Notes under the pieces: generated by a model
Database searches by the model: none
What the model saw: only the letters and a program-made list of their open reading frames with translations
Told to the model about the DNA's origin: nothing
Position numbers and translations under genes: made by a program
Shown here: positions 18,077 through 28,209 of the stretch, piece by piece
How the letters are laid out: each line of letters begins with the position of its first letter
Position numbering within the stretch: the stretch's first letter is position 1
Assembly: GCF_001305855.1 (NCBI RefSeq)
Contig: NZ_LIXZ01000014.1
Location: 40,014-104,013, forward strand
Length of the DNA: 64,000 bases
Direction: 5' to 3'
Source of the DNA: Rossellomorea vietnamensis
Lineage (GTDB): Bacteria; Bacillota; Bacilli; Bacillales; Bacillaceae_B

Positions 18077-18079
18077 ACC

Positions 18080-18204
18080 CTAAAGCGGAGGCGGCTCGTT
18101 CAGCCCCGACAAGCATATCTGGAAAATCCCTGAAGGCACACTTTTTGCCTTTGGGGATTTTTTTAGATATGACCTCGAGGGGCTAGCCGCCGGAGCTAGA
18201 AGAC
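18080..18204. repeat. Structured 125-bp repeat element, copy 1
   Basis: The element begins CTAAAGCGGAGG and ends CGGAGCTAGAAGAC. It folds on itself: GGCGGCT (18090-18096) with AGCCGCC (18185-18191), AGCCCC (18102-18107) with GGGGCT (18179-18184), CATATCT with AGATATG, and an inner hairpin followed by seven T (18158-18164). It begins 4 bp after the glyS stop, and the inner hairpin could terminate glyS. Confidence 0.85.
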
Positions 18205-18206
18205 CC

Positions 18207-18331
18207 CTAAAGCGGAGGCGGCTCGTTCAGAGGCGACAAGCATAAGACGGCCCTGCTGAAAAAGGCGTTCTTTGCCTTTTTGGCAGGGTTGACTTATGAC
18301 CTCGAGCCTCTAGCCGCCGGAGCTAGAAGAC
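18207..18331. repeat. Structured 125-bp repeat element, copy 2
   Basis: A second copy of the same length lies 2 bp after the first. The outer GGCGGCT/AGCCGCC helix is unchanged, but the next helix is AGAGGC (18229-18234) with GCCTCT (18306-18311), so both sides changed together relative to copy 1. The inner helix is CATAAG/CTTATG with a different hairpin on top. Confidence 0.85.
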
Positions 18332-18344
18332 ACAATAAAAAATC

Positions 18345-18376
18345 AGGCCCATTCACAAAAGTGAATGGGCCTTTCT
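18345..18376. terminator. Terminator after recO
   Basis: AGGCCCATTCAC pairs with GTGAATGGGCCT around AAAA. The minus-strand side is followed by GATTTTTTATT, so it ends recO transcription; it may work in both directions. Confidence 0.85.
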
Positions 18377-18400
18377 ATATCACAAGCAGCATCTATAAAA

Positions 18401-19153
18401 CTAGAATAAGTCCTTAAGGTTATCCATTTGGTCCAGAAACCTCCTGGACTTTAATGTCAGACCTGAGTTTTCATCGTAATAAGTCCTGATTACCCGCTTC
18501 AATTGATGTTTCGTTTCATCTTTCACCGATATATTTCCCAATCGATTGAGGTCGAAATAGTAAAATACCCTGAGAAGCTTCACAGTGCTTTGTGAGATCG
18601 GTAAATGATGTGGGTCTTCACTTAAACAGCGATGACAGATGAATCCATTTTCTTTAAAAGAAAAAGCGAATTCACCATCGGTTTCCCCACACACAGCACA
18701 TCCATTCAGGTGAGGATACAACCCCAGTACAGGGAGCATCTTCATTTCAAAAATATGCATCAGGATTTCCGGGTCATAGTCTTCATTCAAGTAGTGAAGA
18801 GTTTTGTAAAGCAATTCAAACAGGAAGGGGTTCGGCTTTCGGTCCTCGGTCGCTTTATCAAGGAGGTCAACGATATAAGTGGCGTAAGCCGTCTTAAACA
18901 GATCCTCCCTCACATGCCTCAGGGACTCTGCCATTTCTCCCTGTTGAAGGGTACCAAGCCCGCTTCCTTTGATAAAAAGGAAATAACCATATGTAAACAA
19001 TTGTGAAATGGCGGATAGACGGCTATTAGGTTTCTTTGCCCCTCTAGCCATCAATCCAATCTTTCCAAATTCCCGTGTATATATGGTAACAATCTTATTC
19101 GACTCACCGTAATGATTGGTTCGAATGACAATTCCTTCACACTTCTGCAGCAT
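18401..19153 (-). CDS. recO: DNA repair protein RecO
   Basis: The 250-residue protein has the N-terminal OB fold ([14 protein letters not shown]), the helical C-terminal domain, and a zinc site with CAVCG and CHRC near residues 150-182. RecO loads RecA onto SSB-coated single-stranded DNA together with RecR. Length agrees with the 255 residues of B. subtilis RecO. The ATG has GGAGGTGG upstream. It is last in the line ybeY-dgkA-cdd-era-yqzL-recO, as in related genomes. Confidence 0.95.
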   Translation of the reverse strand: MLQKCEGIVIRTNHYGESNKIVTIYTREFGKIGLMARGAKKPNSRLSAISQLFTYGYFLFIKGSGLGTLQQGEMAESLRHVREDLFKTAYATYIVDLLDKATEDRKPNPFLFELLYKTLHYLNEDYDPEILMHIFEMKMLPVLGLYPHLNGCAVCGETDGEFAFSFKENGFICHRCLSEDPHHLPISQSTVKLLRVFYYFDLNRLGNISVKDETKHQLKRVIRTYYDENSGLTLKSRRFLDQMDNLKDLF

Positions 19154-19198
19154 TTAGCCACCTCCCGATCTCTATCTTCCCGGGTGATGACAAACTTA

Positions 19199-19342
19199 TC
19201 ACGTTAAAGGAAAATCAACTTCCGCTGTTTCTTCTTCAAAGCTGTAAGGATCCTCAAATGTCTCCTTCTCAAGCTCCTTAAAAAGGAGATAGGTGTCGAT
19301 ACTCCCTGTCTGCGAAAAAAATTTCCATGTTAAGTCTAACAT
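19199..19342 (-). CDS. yqzL: Small protein YqzL
   Basis: A 47-residue frame begins MLDLTWKFFSQTG and contains GSIDTYLLFKELE, ending DFPLT. The ATG at 19342 has AAAGGTGGG upstream. It lies between era and recO, exactly where B. subtilis carries the 47-residue YqzL, and the sequence agrees throughout by memory. Function is unknown. The acidic C-terminal half suggests a soluble partner protein rather than a nucleic-acid binder. It is probably co-transcribed with era and recO. Confidence 0.9.
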   Translation of the reverse strand: MLDLTWKFFSQTGSIDTYLLFKELEKETFEDPYSFEEETAEVDFPLT

Positions 19343-19449
19343 TAAAAAACCCACCTTTCTGGATTTAAACTAGCAAGACTTCATAAGCTTTCTTGTGATT
19401 AGAATGAGCATTTTCTCTCTAAAACATGTGGCCTAAATATTGTTAATTA

Positions 19450-20776
<1,327 letters not shown>

Positions 20777-20844
20777 TTAACCCTAACACATTCATTTTAC
20801 TACAATTTTCGTAAAAGAAAATGGGCTGTTATCATTTTGTAATA

Positions 20845-20870
20845 AAATAGTTAGATAATTCAAACTATTT
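20845..20870. other. 8-bp perfect inverted repeat upstream of cdd
   Basis: AAATAGTT (20845-20852) and AACTATTT (20863-20870) are 10 bp apart, in the AT-rich stretch between the dgkA terminator and cdd. It could be an operator for cdd-era. No known regulator is matched. Confidence 0.3.
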
Positions 20871-20931
20871 ATCAATTTTGTTCTTTGCTCCACTTATTCT
20901 ATACAAGTATAAGAACGTTTTCAAATGAATT

Positions 20932-20977
20932 AAAGGCTGCAGGAAAGAAATTGCTCAATTTCTTCCCTGCAGCCTTT
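20932..20977 (-). terminator. Strong hairpin after dgkA
   Basis: AAAGGCTGCAGG pairs with CCTGCAGCCTTT, extended by GAAGAAATTG/CAATTTCTTTC inner pairing. It lies 30 bp after the dgkA stop and is followed on the minus strand by TTTAATTC, a modest T-tract. Confidence 0.7.
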
Positions 20978-21006
20978 ATTTTGCGGTGTTACAATGCCTT
21001 TTCAGA

Positions 21007-21399
21007 TCAGAGGATCAATTCCAAAAGCTTTGGAAGAAAGATGATGGTTCCTACAATGGCAGTACAAACTGCGAAGAGCAGGACCGCCGCCGAAGCCAGA
21101 TCCTTCGCAGCCTTCGCAAGTGGATGATACTCTTCTGTGGTAAGATCGACCGCCTTTTCAATGGCTGTATTCATCGTTTCAAGAGCAAGCACGGAAAAGA
21201 CCAGGATGATCAGGATGATCCATTCCATGACGGATACAGAGAGCAGGTAGGCAAGTAAGAAAACCACAATACCTGCGAATGAATGAATCCTGAAATTCTG
21301 TTCCGTTGCCCAGACAGACTTCATTCCTTCCGCTGCATATCCAAAGGATTTTATGAACCGGAATAAGCCGAATTTAGTCTCTTTTGAGTCCATATTCAT
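21007..21399 (-). CDS. dgkA: Undecaprenol/diacylglycerol kinase family protein
   Basis: The 130-residue integral membrane protein has three hydrophobic segments and the family core [15 protein letters not shown] (cited here as LETMNTAIE) near residue 75, plus [15 protein letters not shown]. Bacillus DgkA phosphorylates undecaprenol rather than diacylglycerol, recycling the lipid carrier for wall synthesis. The ATG at 21399 has AAAGGA 8 nt upstream and overlaps ybeY by 26 bp. A second ATG at 21393 is possible. Confidence 0.93.
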   Translation of the reverse strand: MNMDSKETKFGLFRFIKSFGYAAEGMKSVWATEQNFRIHSFAGIVVFLLAYLLSVSVMEWIILIILVFSVLALETMNTAIEKAVDLTTEEYHPLAKAAKDLASAAVLLFAVCTAIVGTIIFLPKLLELIL

Positions 21400-21847
21400 C
21401 TAAAATGTCCTTTTGTCTCTTGAACATTTTCTTTTCCTCTTCTTCTTCCATATGGTCGTACCCTAATAAATGAAGGAAGCCGTGAAGGGCAAGAAAACCA
21501 AGTTCACGGGATATAGAATGGTTGTACTCTTCCGCCTGTTCCTTCGTACGGTCAATGGAAATGATGATGTCCCCAAGAACGCGGGGAATCTCAGCCCCTA
21601 TGATTTCAACCTCATCTTCCCCCAATTCTTCCAGGGCAAATGAAATCACATCCGTTGGCTGATCCTTAGCCCGGTATTCCCGGTTGATTTCCTGGATACG
21701 GTCGTTTGTCACAAAGGTCACGGAAACTTCGCTTTCATCCTCGATCCCTTCTTTTTCTGCAGCAAAGTTCAGGATATTCTGAACCAGCTGTGACTGTTCC
21801 TCGGATACTGTTTCTGTTTCGTCAATAAAGTCGATTAATAAAGTCAT
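21374..21847 (-). CDS. ybeY: Endoribonuclease YbeY
   Basis: The 157-residue protein contains the metal-binding [11 protein letters not shown] near residue 126, the signature of the YbeY/UPF0054 metalloproteins that act in 16S rRNA maturation and 70S quality control. The ATG overlaps the pgpH stop codon in ATGA, with AAAGGAG just upstream, so it is translated in step with pgpH. It overlaps dgkA by 26 bp downstream. Confidence 0.95.
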   Translation of the reverse strand: MTLLIDFIDETETVSEEQSQLVQNILNFAAEKEGIEDESEVSVTFVTNDRIQEINREYRAKDQPTDVISFALEELGEDEVEIIGAEIPRVLGDIIISIDRTKEQAEEYNHSISRELGFLALHGFLHLLGYDHMEEEEEKKMFKRQKDILDEYGLKRD

Positions 21848-24006
21848 GCCTTATCTCCTTTTGCTTGAAGTTCAGGGTACTCGATCCTCGGATGGAAGAT
21901 TCCACTCAATGTTTCACATAGAGACCTCTTTACCGTCTCTAATTGCTTTAATGAAATATCACATTCGTTAAACTGCCCGTCCTGGAGGCGGTCCTGTACG
22001 ATCGAATGGACAAGCTTTTGAATTTCTGCCTGTGTCGGTGATTTCTTCGACCTGACAGCCGCTTCTACACTGTCCGCAATGCTGATGACAGCCGCTTCCC
22101 TCGTCTGAGGTTTAGGGCCTGGATAGCGATATTCTTCTTCCTTAACATCTTTCCCTTGTTCTTTTGCCTTATAATAGAAAAATTTCAACAGTGTCGTCCC
22201 GTGATGCTGCTCGGCGATGTCAACGATTTCCTTTGGCAATTTATGTTTCCGGAGCATCTGGGCTCCATCTGAAGCATGACTAATAATAACATCCCGGCTT
22301 GTTTCAGGCGAGACCCGGTCATGGGGATTTCCCATATTCAGTTGATTCTCGATAAAGAAATGCGGCCGTTTGGACTTTCCTACATCATGATAATAGCAGC
22401 CGACCCTCGCGAGTAAACCGTTAGCCCCGATGGCTTCACACGCGGCTTCCGCAAGGTTCGCCACCATGACACTGTGATGATAAGTACCCGGCGCATCGGT
22501 CAACAACTTCTTTAATAACGGCTGTGTAGGACTTGAAAGTTCGACCAGTCTCATAGAAGAAAGAATCCCGAATCCCGCTTCAAAAAACGGGAGGAAACCG
22601 ATCGTGAGGATGGAAGACATGATACCCGATACGAGGGCAAACACAATATAATACACATATTCACTATTCGAATAGGAAGTACCGCTTAATAGGATTAAAA
22701 ATCCAAGGATCAGGATATTGACAAGGGCTACGTAAATCCCCGCCCTTAAAATATTCGAACGCTGATTTCGGCTCACAAGGAAAAGAATCCCGGATACACC
22801 GCTGAATAATGTATAAATCGCAATTTCGATATCGATGGATCCAGAGAACTGCTGATGAAACACGATACTCGAGCACGCAGACAGGATGAATACCATCATC
22901 ATTGCGATCCGTTCATTCAGTAAGATCCTCAATATCATACCCGTGAAGGCAGCCGGGAATATGAAAACAATATCGTTGATCTCCAGCTGTTCTATCAGTC
23001 CGACGATCTTCATGATCAGTAGTGATATGACAAACACGATGCTTGTGAGGATCAAGTAGTTTTGCTTCCGCTCCTCGGTGACTTCAAGTGTATAGAAGAA
23101 ATAATATAATGAACTGATCACAACCAGGACAAAAAGGGCGAGACCGATATATGGCCTGAAGGAGAACGTATCCTCCACCATCCCCAGAGACTTCAGGATG
23201 CTGTATTTTTTAGGTGTGATCAGCTCCCCGTCTTCTACGATGACCCCGCCTTCAATGATTTCAACCTTTTCCACATTTGCCTCGGCGAGCTTCTTTAACT
23301 CATCCGTTTTTTCAGCATCGTAGTAAAGCGTCGGCTCGATGGCGACTTTCCCAAGCTTCACTGCTGCGGTGGATAAATCACCTTTGAACGAATAGTTGGT
23401 GATCCGTTGTTCCAGATTCAATTTCGCTTCATTTAATTCTTCCTCTTTCACCCCGTTTTCCATGATGATTTTTATCTGCGTTGAAACGATGGTTTCTACA
23501 CGTGATAAGTCATCTTCTGAGGCCTCAAGGAGGGTTTTTAATACATCATCACTCAGACTGTTGGTGACATTATTATTTTTATCCTTCGGCAATTTGGCTT
23601 TCAAGAGCTTCAGCTGTTCATTTAGATCCGGAGTTGATGGAGGTTTTAGATCTTCTTCTCCCCCGGCCTGTGGATTCTCACTTTTCACTTCATTTACGCT
23701 TTCCAACAAAGAGTGAATCAATGAAGTTGAGTTATCGATCGCCCCTTCTTTCGGGGTATATACACTCGCTACTTCTGCCTTTGCTTCTTCCTTCTTCTTG
23801 GCAGTTGCCTCCTCATCGACGAATTTCTTAGGAGCCCTTATCGTAGTGGGGGCATCTTCATACAAATGAATATCCAGCGTTTTCGGTGTCACATTTCCAT
23901 ATAGGACTCCGAAAACAATGATGCCAAGCAGCACAAATAAGAGGTTGGTAAATAATCGGTAGCTCAGAAAGCTCCTTATCTTGAGTAGAAATGGGTGAGT
24001 TTGCAT
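21844..24006 (-). CDS. pgpH: Cyclic-di-AMP phosphodiesterase PgpH (7TM-HD)
   Basis: The 720-residue membrane enzyme has an N-terminal membrane segment, an extracytoplasmic domain of about 230 residues, seven closely packed membrane helices (about 285-480) and a cytosolic HD domain with [15 protein letters not shown] and ISHASDG metal motifs. This is the 7TMR-HD architecture of PgpH, which hydrolyses c-di-AMP. GGGGG lies 5-6 nt before the ATG at 24006; the longer frame to 24033 has no such site. A weak promoter (TTGAAT, then TATACA) lies just upstream, after the phoH terminator. Confidence 0.94.
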   Translation of the reverse strand: MQTHPFLLKIRSFLSYRLFTNLLFVLLGIIVFGVLYGNVTPKTLDIHLYEDAPTTIRAPKKFVDEEATAKKKEEAKAEVASVYTPKEGAIDNSTSLIHSLLESVNEVKSENPQAGGEEDLKPPSTPDLNEQLKLLKAKLPKDKNNNVTNSLSDDVLKTLLEASEDDLSRVETIVSTQIKIIMENGVKEEELNEAKLNLEQRITNYSFKGDLSTAAVKLGKVAIEPTLYYDAEKTDELKKLAEANVEKVEIIEGGVIVEDGELITPKKYSILKSLGMVEDTFSFRPYIGLALFVLVVISSLYYFFYTLEVTEERKQNYLILTSIVFVISLLIMKIVGLIEQLEINDIVFIFPAAFTGMILRILLNERIAMMMVFILSACSSIVFHQQFSGSIDIEIAIYTLFSGVSGILFLVSRNQRSNILRAGIYVALVNILILGFLILLSGTSYSNSEYVYYIVFALVSGIMSSILTIGFLPFFEAGFGILSSMRLVELSSPTQPLLKKLLTDAPGTYHHSVMVANLAEAACEAIGANGLLARVGCYYHDVGKSKRPHFFIENQLNMGNPHDRVSPETSRDVIISHASDGAQMLRKHKLPKEIVDIAEQHHGTTLLKFFYYKAKEQGKDVKEEEYRYPGPKPQTREAAVISIADSVEAAVRSKKSPTQAEIQKLVHSIVQDRLQDGQFNECDISLKQLETVKRSLCETLSGIFHPRIEYPELQAKGDKA

Positions 24007-24116
24007 AAAGAACCCCCTGTTATGTATAAGCAATTTCTAATAGCCCATTCAAAAACATTTAGTAATTATGTAAAATGATAACAGTTTTTGACTTATTTAT
24101 CTATGTATAGCCCAAC

Positions 24117-24182
24117 AAAAAAAGATTGATCCAGGGACATGCCGGATCTTATGATGGCGGCATGGATCATCTGGATCAATCT
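24117..24182 (-). terminator. Strong terminator after phoH
   Basis: AGATTGATCCAG and CTGGATCAATCT form a perfect 12-bp stem, with an inner CATGCCG/CGGCATG stem, and seven T follow on the minus strand. It separates the phoH unit from pgpH, suggesting pgpH has its own promoter. Confidence 0.93.
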
Positions 24183-24190
24183 CTCACTGT

Positions 24191-25150
24191 TTATTTTTCG
24201 ATTGTTTCATAGGCATCGATTATTTTCGCGACCAACGGATGTCGGACAACATCGGCTTGATCGAGGTAAATGAACGACACTCCTTTAACATCTTTTAAAA
24301 TCCGTTCAGAAGAAATCAATCCTGATTCGCTTCCCCTTGGCAGATCCACCTGGGAGCGGTCTCCCGTGATGATCATCTTGGAATCAAAACCAAGCCTTGT
24401 CAGGAACATTTTCATTTGGGCCTTCGTTGTGTTCTGAGCCTCATCAAGAATCACAAATGCATCATCCAGTGTACGGCCCCTCATATAGGCAAGGGGGGCG
24501 ATCTCGATGGTACCCCTCTCGATCAGGCGTGCAGTATGCTCTGCTCCCAATACATCATGCAGGGCATCATATAGGGGGCGGAGATAAGGATCCACCTTCT
24601 CCTTCAAGTCACCCGGAAGAAACCCGAGGCTTTCACCTGCTTCCACAGCCGGCCTCGTCAGGATGATCTTCTTGACCTGTCCATTCTTTAGGGCATGTAC
24701 AGCCATGACAACGGCTAAATAGGTCTTCCCTGTTCCCGCCGGCCCGATCCCGAACACCATGTCATGCTTCTTGATGGATTGGATGTATTGGCGCTGCCCC
24801 AGGGTTTTCACCCGGATGGATTTACCTTTGGCGTTCTTTGTAATCTCTTCATTGTACAACTCTGTAAAATATTCAAGCGTCCCTTGTCTGCCCATCTCGA
24901 TGGCATAATGGACATCACGCTGGCCGATATTGATCCCTTTACGGATTACAGCCACCAGTCGATCAGAAATATCAACGGCGAGACTTACATCTTCTTCTTT
25001 ACCTGAAACCAGCAACTCTTCGCCTCTTGTTACGATCGAAACGTGTAATTCCTGTTCTATTAATTTAAGGTGAGAATCTGAAACACCGAACAAAGCGATG
25101 GCTTCGTTTGGGTTTTCAAGTTGTAATTTCATTAAGATTTCATCTGACAT
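24191..25150 (-). CDS. phoH: PhoH-like ATPase
   Basis: The 319-residue protein has an N-terminal KH-like section and a P-loop ATPase with Walker A GPAGTGKT near residue 133 and Walker B FVILDEAQN near 230. PhoH-family ATPases associate with RNA metabolism and are often neighbours of ybeY, as here. The cellular substrate is not settled. AAGGAG lies upstream of the ATG. The start falls 3 bp after the yqfD stop, so the two are likely co-translated. Confidence 0.92.
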   Translation of the reverse strand: MSDEILMKLQLENPNEAIALFGVSDSHLKLIEQELHVSIVTRGEELLVSGKEEDVSLAVDISDRLVAVIRKGINIGQRDVHYAIEMGRQGTLEYFTELYNEEITKNAKGKSIRVKTLGQRQYIQSIKKHDMVFGIGPAGTGKTYLAVVMAVHALKNGQVKKIILTRPAVEAGESLGFLPGDLKEKVDPYLRPLYDALHDVLGAEHTARLIERGTIEIAPLAYMRGRTLDDAFVILDEAQNTTKAQMKMFLTRLGFDSKMIITGDRSQVDLPRGSESGLISSERILKDVKGVSFIYLDQADVVRHPLVAKIIDAYETIEK

Positions 25151-25153
25151 TCG

Positions 25154-26341
25154 TTAGTCTCCTTGAATAAGTGGTTGTCCTTCTGCAATATTTTCTATTA
25201 CTTTGAAGTGAATGGTTACCCTAACTTTACCATTCTCCACCTTTTCTTGCAAAATTTTTTCCCCTCTTATTTCTGCATCTTCCGGGAGGGAGGATTCCAG
25301 GTTACTTTTGGCAAGCTTTTCAGCAGCCATGATCGCCTCGGATTTTGTATAGGTCCTCTCCACATCCTCTTTCTCTTTCATGCTCCGGTCAATATAATAA
25401 ACGGGGAGCTCCCATTTCAAAAACCGCAGTGGCTTTTTCGTTTCTTCCACGACGACGTCCTTAAATTCCGTTTTCCCGAATCCCCATACCTGGATATTCA
25501 TTGATCCGAACCCGAGATAATGTTTTCTTTTCTCGTTTCCGCTGAACACGATAAATCGTGACTTCAGCGGGAGTTCAACCGATGTCTTATACCAGGTTTC
25601 CCCCAGTATTTTCGCTTTCGCCGAGACTCCTTTCGGCTCTTTTTCATTCCCGATCAAACCCGACACAAGGAGCTGTCCTTTATTGACGTAGTCATTGACG
25701 CTCACCTGGGGATCCCCTTCTTCTACAAACATGTCTGTGATGATGGCTTTCTTTTTGGCGACAATATGCTGCAGGCCAGTTGATTCAGGGGGCAGGGGGG
25801 CATTCTTTTCCACAACTTGAAAGTGAAAGGTTGTCCCTTGTAACTCCACCCCGACCCACGTGATATTATCCATCCTGAAGGATAGCTCACGCTGAATGTT
25901 CTCAACATCGGGGATAGAGAACTGCATCTTCCCCTTGGAAACACCCATCTGCTCGAGTTCCTTTCGTATACTGTGCTCGGTCTGTGGTGACGCACCTTTG
26001 ATCTCTATGCCCCACACCATATTGGAAAGAAGGAATACGATGATGAAGAATGCCAGTCCACCAATCATGAAACCCGAATTTTTCAGTGATCTCTTGAATA
26101 GAAAGGGAACCCCCTGGCCTCTTAGAAATGTCACTTTACACTCGGATGTCCGTACTGCTCTTCTGAAGTTATGTACATCATCTAAGGATAAGTAAAAGGT
26201 GATCGTCTCCGTTCCCGCTCTCTTCACATTCCATATGGTGATACCAGCCCGGAGCAATTGATTGATGACCCGCTCAACTAATCTGCCTTCCATTTTCACA
26301 AATACCTTTCCCCTCAGAAAGGTGAACCATTGATTCTTCAA
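25154..26341 (-). CDS. yqfD: Sporulation protein YqfD
   Basis: The 395-residue protein has a cytosolic N-terminal region of about 90 residues, one membrane segment (FMIGGLAFFIIVFLL, about 92-110), and a large domain beyond it. This is the YqfD family, restricted to spore formers and expressed in the mother cell under sigma-E in B. subtilis. Its molecular role is unknown. The TTG start at 26341 has AGGAGGG 6-7 nt upstream. It follows yqfC by 11 bp. Confidence 0.93.
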   Translation of the reverse strand: MKNQWFTFLRGKVFVKMEGRLVERVINQLLRAGITIWNVKRAGTETITFYLSLDDVHNFRRAVRTSECKVTFLRGQGVPFLFKRSLKNSGFMIGGLAFFIIVFLLSNMVWGIEIKGASPQTEHSIRKELEQMGVSKGKMQFSIPDVENIQRELSFRMDNITWVGVELQGTTFHFQVVEKNAPLPPESTGLQHIVAKKKAIITDMFVEEGDPQVSVNDYVNKGQLLVSGLIGNEKEPKGVSAKAKILGETWYKTSVELPLKSRFIVFSGNEKRKHYLGFGSMNIQVWGFGKTEFKDVVVEETKKPLRFLKWELPVYYIDRSMKEKEDVERTYTKSEAIMAAEKLAKSNLESSLPEDAEIRGEKILQEKVENGKVRVTIHFKVIENIAEGQPLIQGD

Positions 26342-26352
26342 ATCCGTCCCTC

Positions 26353-26637
26353 CTATTGTTCTAAATAGATCACTTCTACGATCTTCCCCTGAAGGAGAAT
26401 TTCTTCCGGAAGGATCATCTTGATGACAAATTGCTCCCCTTTTATCAGCAGTTGACCCTGTTTAAGCAGAAGCCGCACCTCCCGATCTGTGAAGGTCAAC
26501 AGACCCCTGTGATTTTCTATATAGATATGAATTTGTCCAATCATTGTGACGCGAGGAAGGTCCATCATGACATCTTCAGGTAAATCCATTTTCTGTGTCA
26601 TCCATTTACGCATCTGTTGTAAAAAGCTTTTTGCCAT
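26353..26637 (-). CDS. yqfC: Sporulation protein YqfC
   Basis: The 94-residue protein resembles YqfC/YabP-type sporulation proteins, with DLPRVTMIGQ and ENHRGLLTF central motifs. B. subtilis yqfC-yqfD is transcribed by sigma-E. The ATG at 26637 is taken because GGGGG lies 10 nt upstream; an in-frame ATG at 26658 precedes that site. The Shine-Dalgarno is inside the 3' arm of a terminator-like hairpin (26646-26685), so translation may depend on where transcription starts. I could not find a convincing sigma-E promoter. Confidence 0.88.
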   Translation of the reverse strand: MAKSFLQQMRKWMTQKMDLPEDVMMDLPRVTMIGQIHIYIENHRGLLTFTDREVRLLLKQGQLLIKGEQFVIKMILPEEILLQGKIVEVIYLEQ

Positions 26638-26685
26638 AAAAAAAGAACCCCCTTTCATCTCATATTTATGAAATGAAAAGGGGTT
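26637..26685 (-). terminator. Terminator-like hairpin overlapping the yqfC ribosome binding site
   Basis: On the minus strand AACCCCTTTTCAT pairs with ATGAAAGGGGGTT and is followed by seven T that run up to the yqfC ATG. It ends yqfB transcription and also hides the yqfC Shine-Dalgarno in its 3' arm. Confidence 0.8.
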
Positions 26686-26694
26686 TCATCACTT

Positions 26695-27156
26695 TTATTT
26701 TTGATGATGGCGTTTTTTTGATTTCGGAGGACCGAACACCTCTGAAAAAATAAATCCTTTTACGATATCATCTTCATTTTTAAAATCAAGGATCAGACCT
26801 GAACCCTCCCGAATCTTTTTTGCCCGGTTTTGGTGGGCTTCAAGCTTTCTTGAATATCGTTCTTCTTGTTTCTGAAGGCTGGAATAAGTTGATTCCGTTT
26901 CCCTCTTTTTATCTTCAAAACGGGTTTGAATGGAAGAAACAGGCTCTTTTACAGGCTCTCTGTAAGCCCTTGGTTCCCTCCGTCCGCTTCTTTCGCTCTC
27001 CGCTCTTTCCCTGCCTCTTCCAACAGGCTCAGGGGAAGCGGGCGAGGCCGTTTGAATCGGCTTTTGCCTCACGGGTTTATTGGAAGGAGGCTGTTTCATT
27101 TTATTGAATATGGACGTGATGATCCCGATCAATATAGCAATGATCAATGGCTCCAT
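26695..27156 (-). CDS. yqfB: YqfB-like single-pass membrane protein
   Basis: The 153-residue protein has an N-terminal membrane segment (EPLIIAILIGIITSIF), then a long polar linker rich in Arg, Glu, Ser and Pro, a probable coiled coil around SSLQKQEERYSRKLE, and a basic C-terminus KSKKRHHQK. No enzymatic motif is seen. It follows floA by 30 bp on the same strand and matches the position of yqfB, part of the sigma-W-controlled nfeD-floA-yqfB operon of B. subtilis. A membrane microdomain partner role is inferred from context only. Confidence 0.75.
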   Translation of the reverse strand: MEPLIIAILIGIITSIFNKMKQPPSNKPVRQKPIQTASPASPEPVGRGRERAESERSGRREPRAYREPVKEPVSSIQTRFEDKKRETESTYSSLQKQEERYSRKLEAHQNRAKKIREGSGLILDFKNEDDIVKGFIFSEVFGPPKSKKRHHQK

Positions 27157-27186
27157 TGGGAATACTCCTTTCTGAACAAAGGGAGA

Positions 27187-28188
27187 TTACTTATCACTCT
27201 TCGGATCTTTTTTATCCCCTGTCAGCTTTCCGATCGAGTCTCTCATTTCTGTATCGGCATCGATATTCTTTATGTTCATATAGTCCATCACACCGATGTT
27301 ACCTGACCTGAGTGCTTCAGCCATGGCAAGAGGTACTTCTGCTTCTGCTTCCACAACCTTCGCTCTCATTTCTTCTACTCTTGCTTTCATTTCCTGCTCA
27401 TTGGCAACGGCCATTGCTCTTCTTTCTTCCGCCTTCGCTTGAGCAATGTTCTTATCAGCTTCCGCTTGTTCTGTTTGCAGTTCTGCTCCGATATTCTTGC
27501 CTATATCAACGTCCGCAATATCAATCGAGAGGATCTCGAATGCCGTACCTGCATCCAGGCCTTTTGAAAGGACCGTTTGAGAAATCAGATCCGGATTTTC
27601 CAATACCTTTTTATGGTTGTCGGATGAACCGATTGTCGATACAATCCCTTCTCCTACACGGGCAACGATCGTCTCTTCCCCGGCACCCCCGACAAGGCGG
27701 TCGATATTCGCACGGACCGTAATACGGGCCTTGGCCTTCACTTCGATTCCATCCATGGCCACACCCGCGATGAACGGTGTTTCGATCACTTTAGGGTTAA
27801 CACTCATTTGAACCGCTTCAAGTACGTCACGACCTGCAAGGTCAATCGCCGCAGCACGCTCAAACGTCAATTCAATATTTGCACGATGAGCCGCAATCAG
27901 TGCATTGACTACTCTGTCTACGTTACCGCCAGCTAAATAGTGACTCTCCAGTTGGTTGATCGTCACCGTGATTCCTGCTTTATGGGCTTTAATCAGTGGA
28001 TTGATCACACGGCTCGGGATAACACGTCTTAATCTCATCCCCACAAGTGTGAAAATGCTGATCCTTACTCCTGCCGCGATTGCTGAAATCCACAGCATGA
28101 CTGGTACAAATGTAAATAATACAGCTAAAACGATAATGCCCACCACAATTGCAACGAGCAGTAGAATCGTACTTGGTCCTATAACCAT
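27187..28188 (-). CDS. floA: Flotillin-like protein FloA
   Basis: The 333-residue protein has an N-terminal membrane hairpin (about residues 5-45, ending [14 protein letters not shown]), a long SPFH-like domain and a C-terminal coiled coil rich in [11 protein letters not shown] repeats. FloA scaffolds functional membrane microdomains in Bacillus. The sequence is close to the B. subtilis protein throughout. GGAGGTAAGAAAAT precedes the ATG. It is between nfeD and yqfB in one operon under a sigma-W promoter. Confidence 0.97.
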   Translation of the reverse strand: MVIGPSTILLLVAIVVGIIVLAVLFTFVPVMLWISAIAAGVRISIFTLVGMRLRRVIPSRVINPLIKAHKAGITVTINQLESHYLAGGNVDRVVNALIAAHRANIELTFERAAAIDLAGRDVLEAVQMSVNPKVIETPFIAGVAMDGIEVKAKARITVRANIDRLVGGAGEETIVARVGEGIVSTIGSSDNHKKVLENPDLISQTVLSKGLDAGTAFEILSIDIADVDIGKNIGAELQTEQAEADKNIAQAKAEERRAMAVANEQEMKARVEEMRAKVVEAEAEVPLAMAEALRSGNIGVMDYMNIKNIDADTEMRDSIGKLTGDKKDPKSDK

Positions 28189-28209
28189 ATTTTCTTACCT
28201 CCTGAAATA

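Noticed and set aside
18080..18331. Tandem repeats as a CRISPR array
   Set aside because: Only two units, each internally palindromic with variable inner parts instead of short repeats with spacers, and no cas genes.
27312..27722. 136-codon plus-strand frame with a leucine-rich translation
   Set aside because: Shadow of floA; composition reflects the antisense of its repeated Ala/Glu codons.
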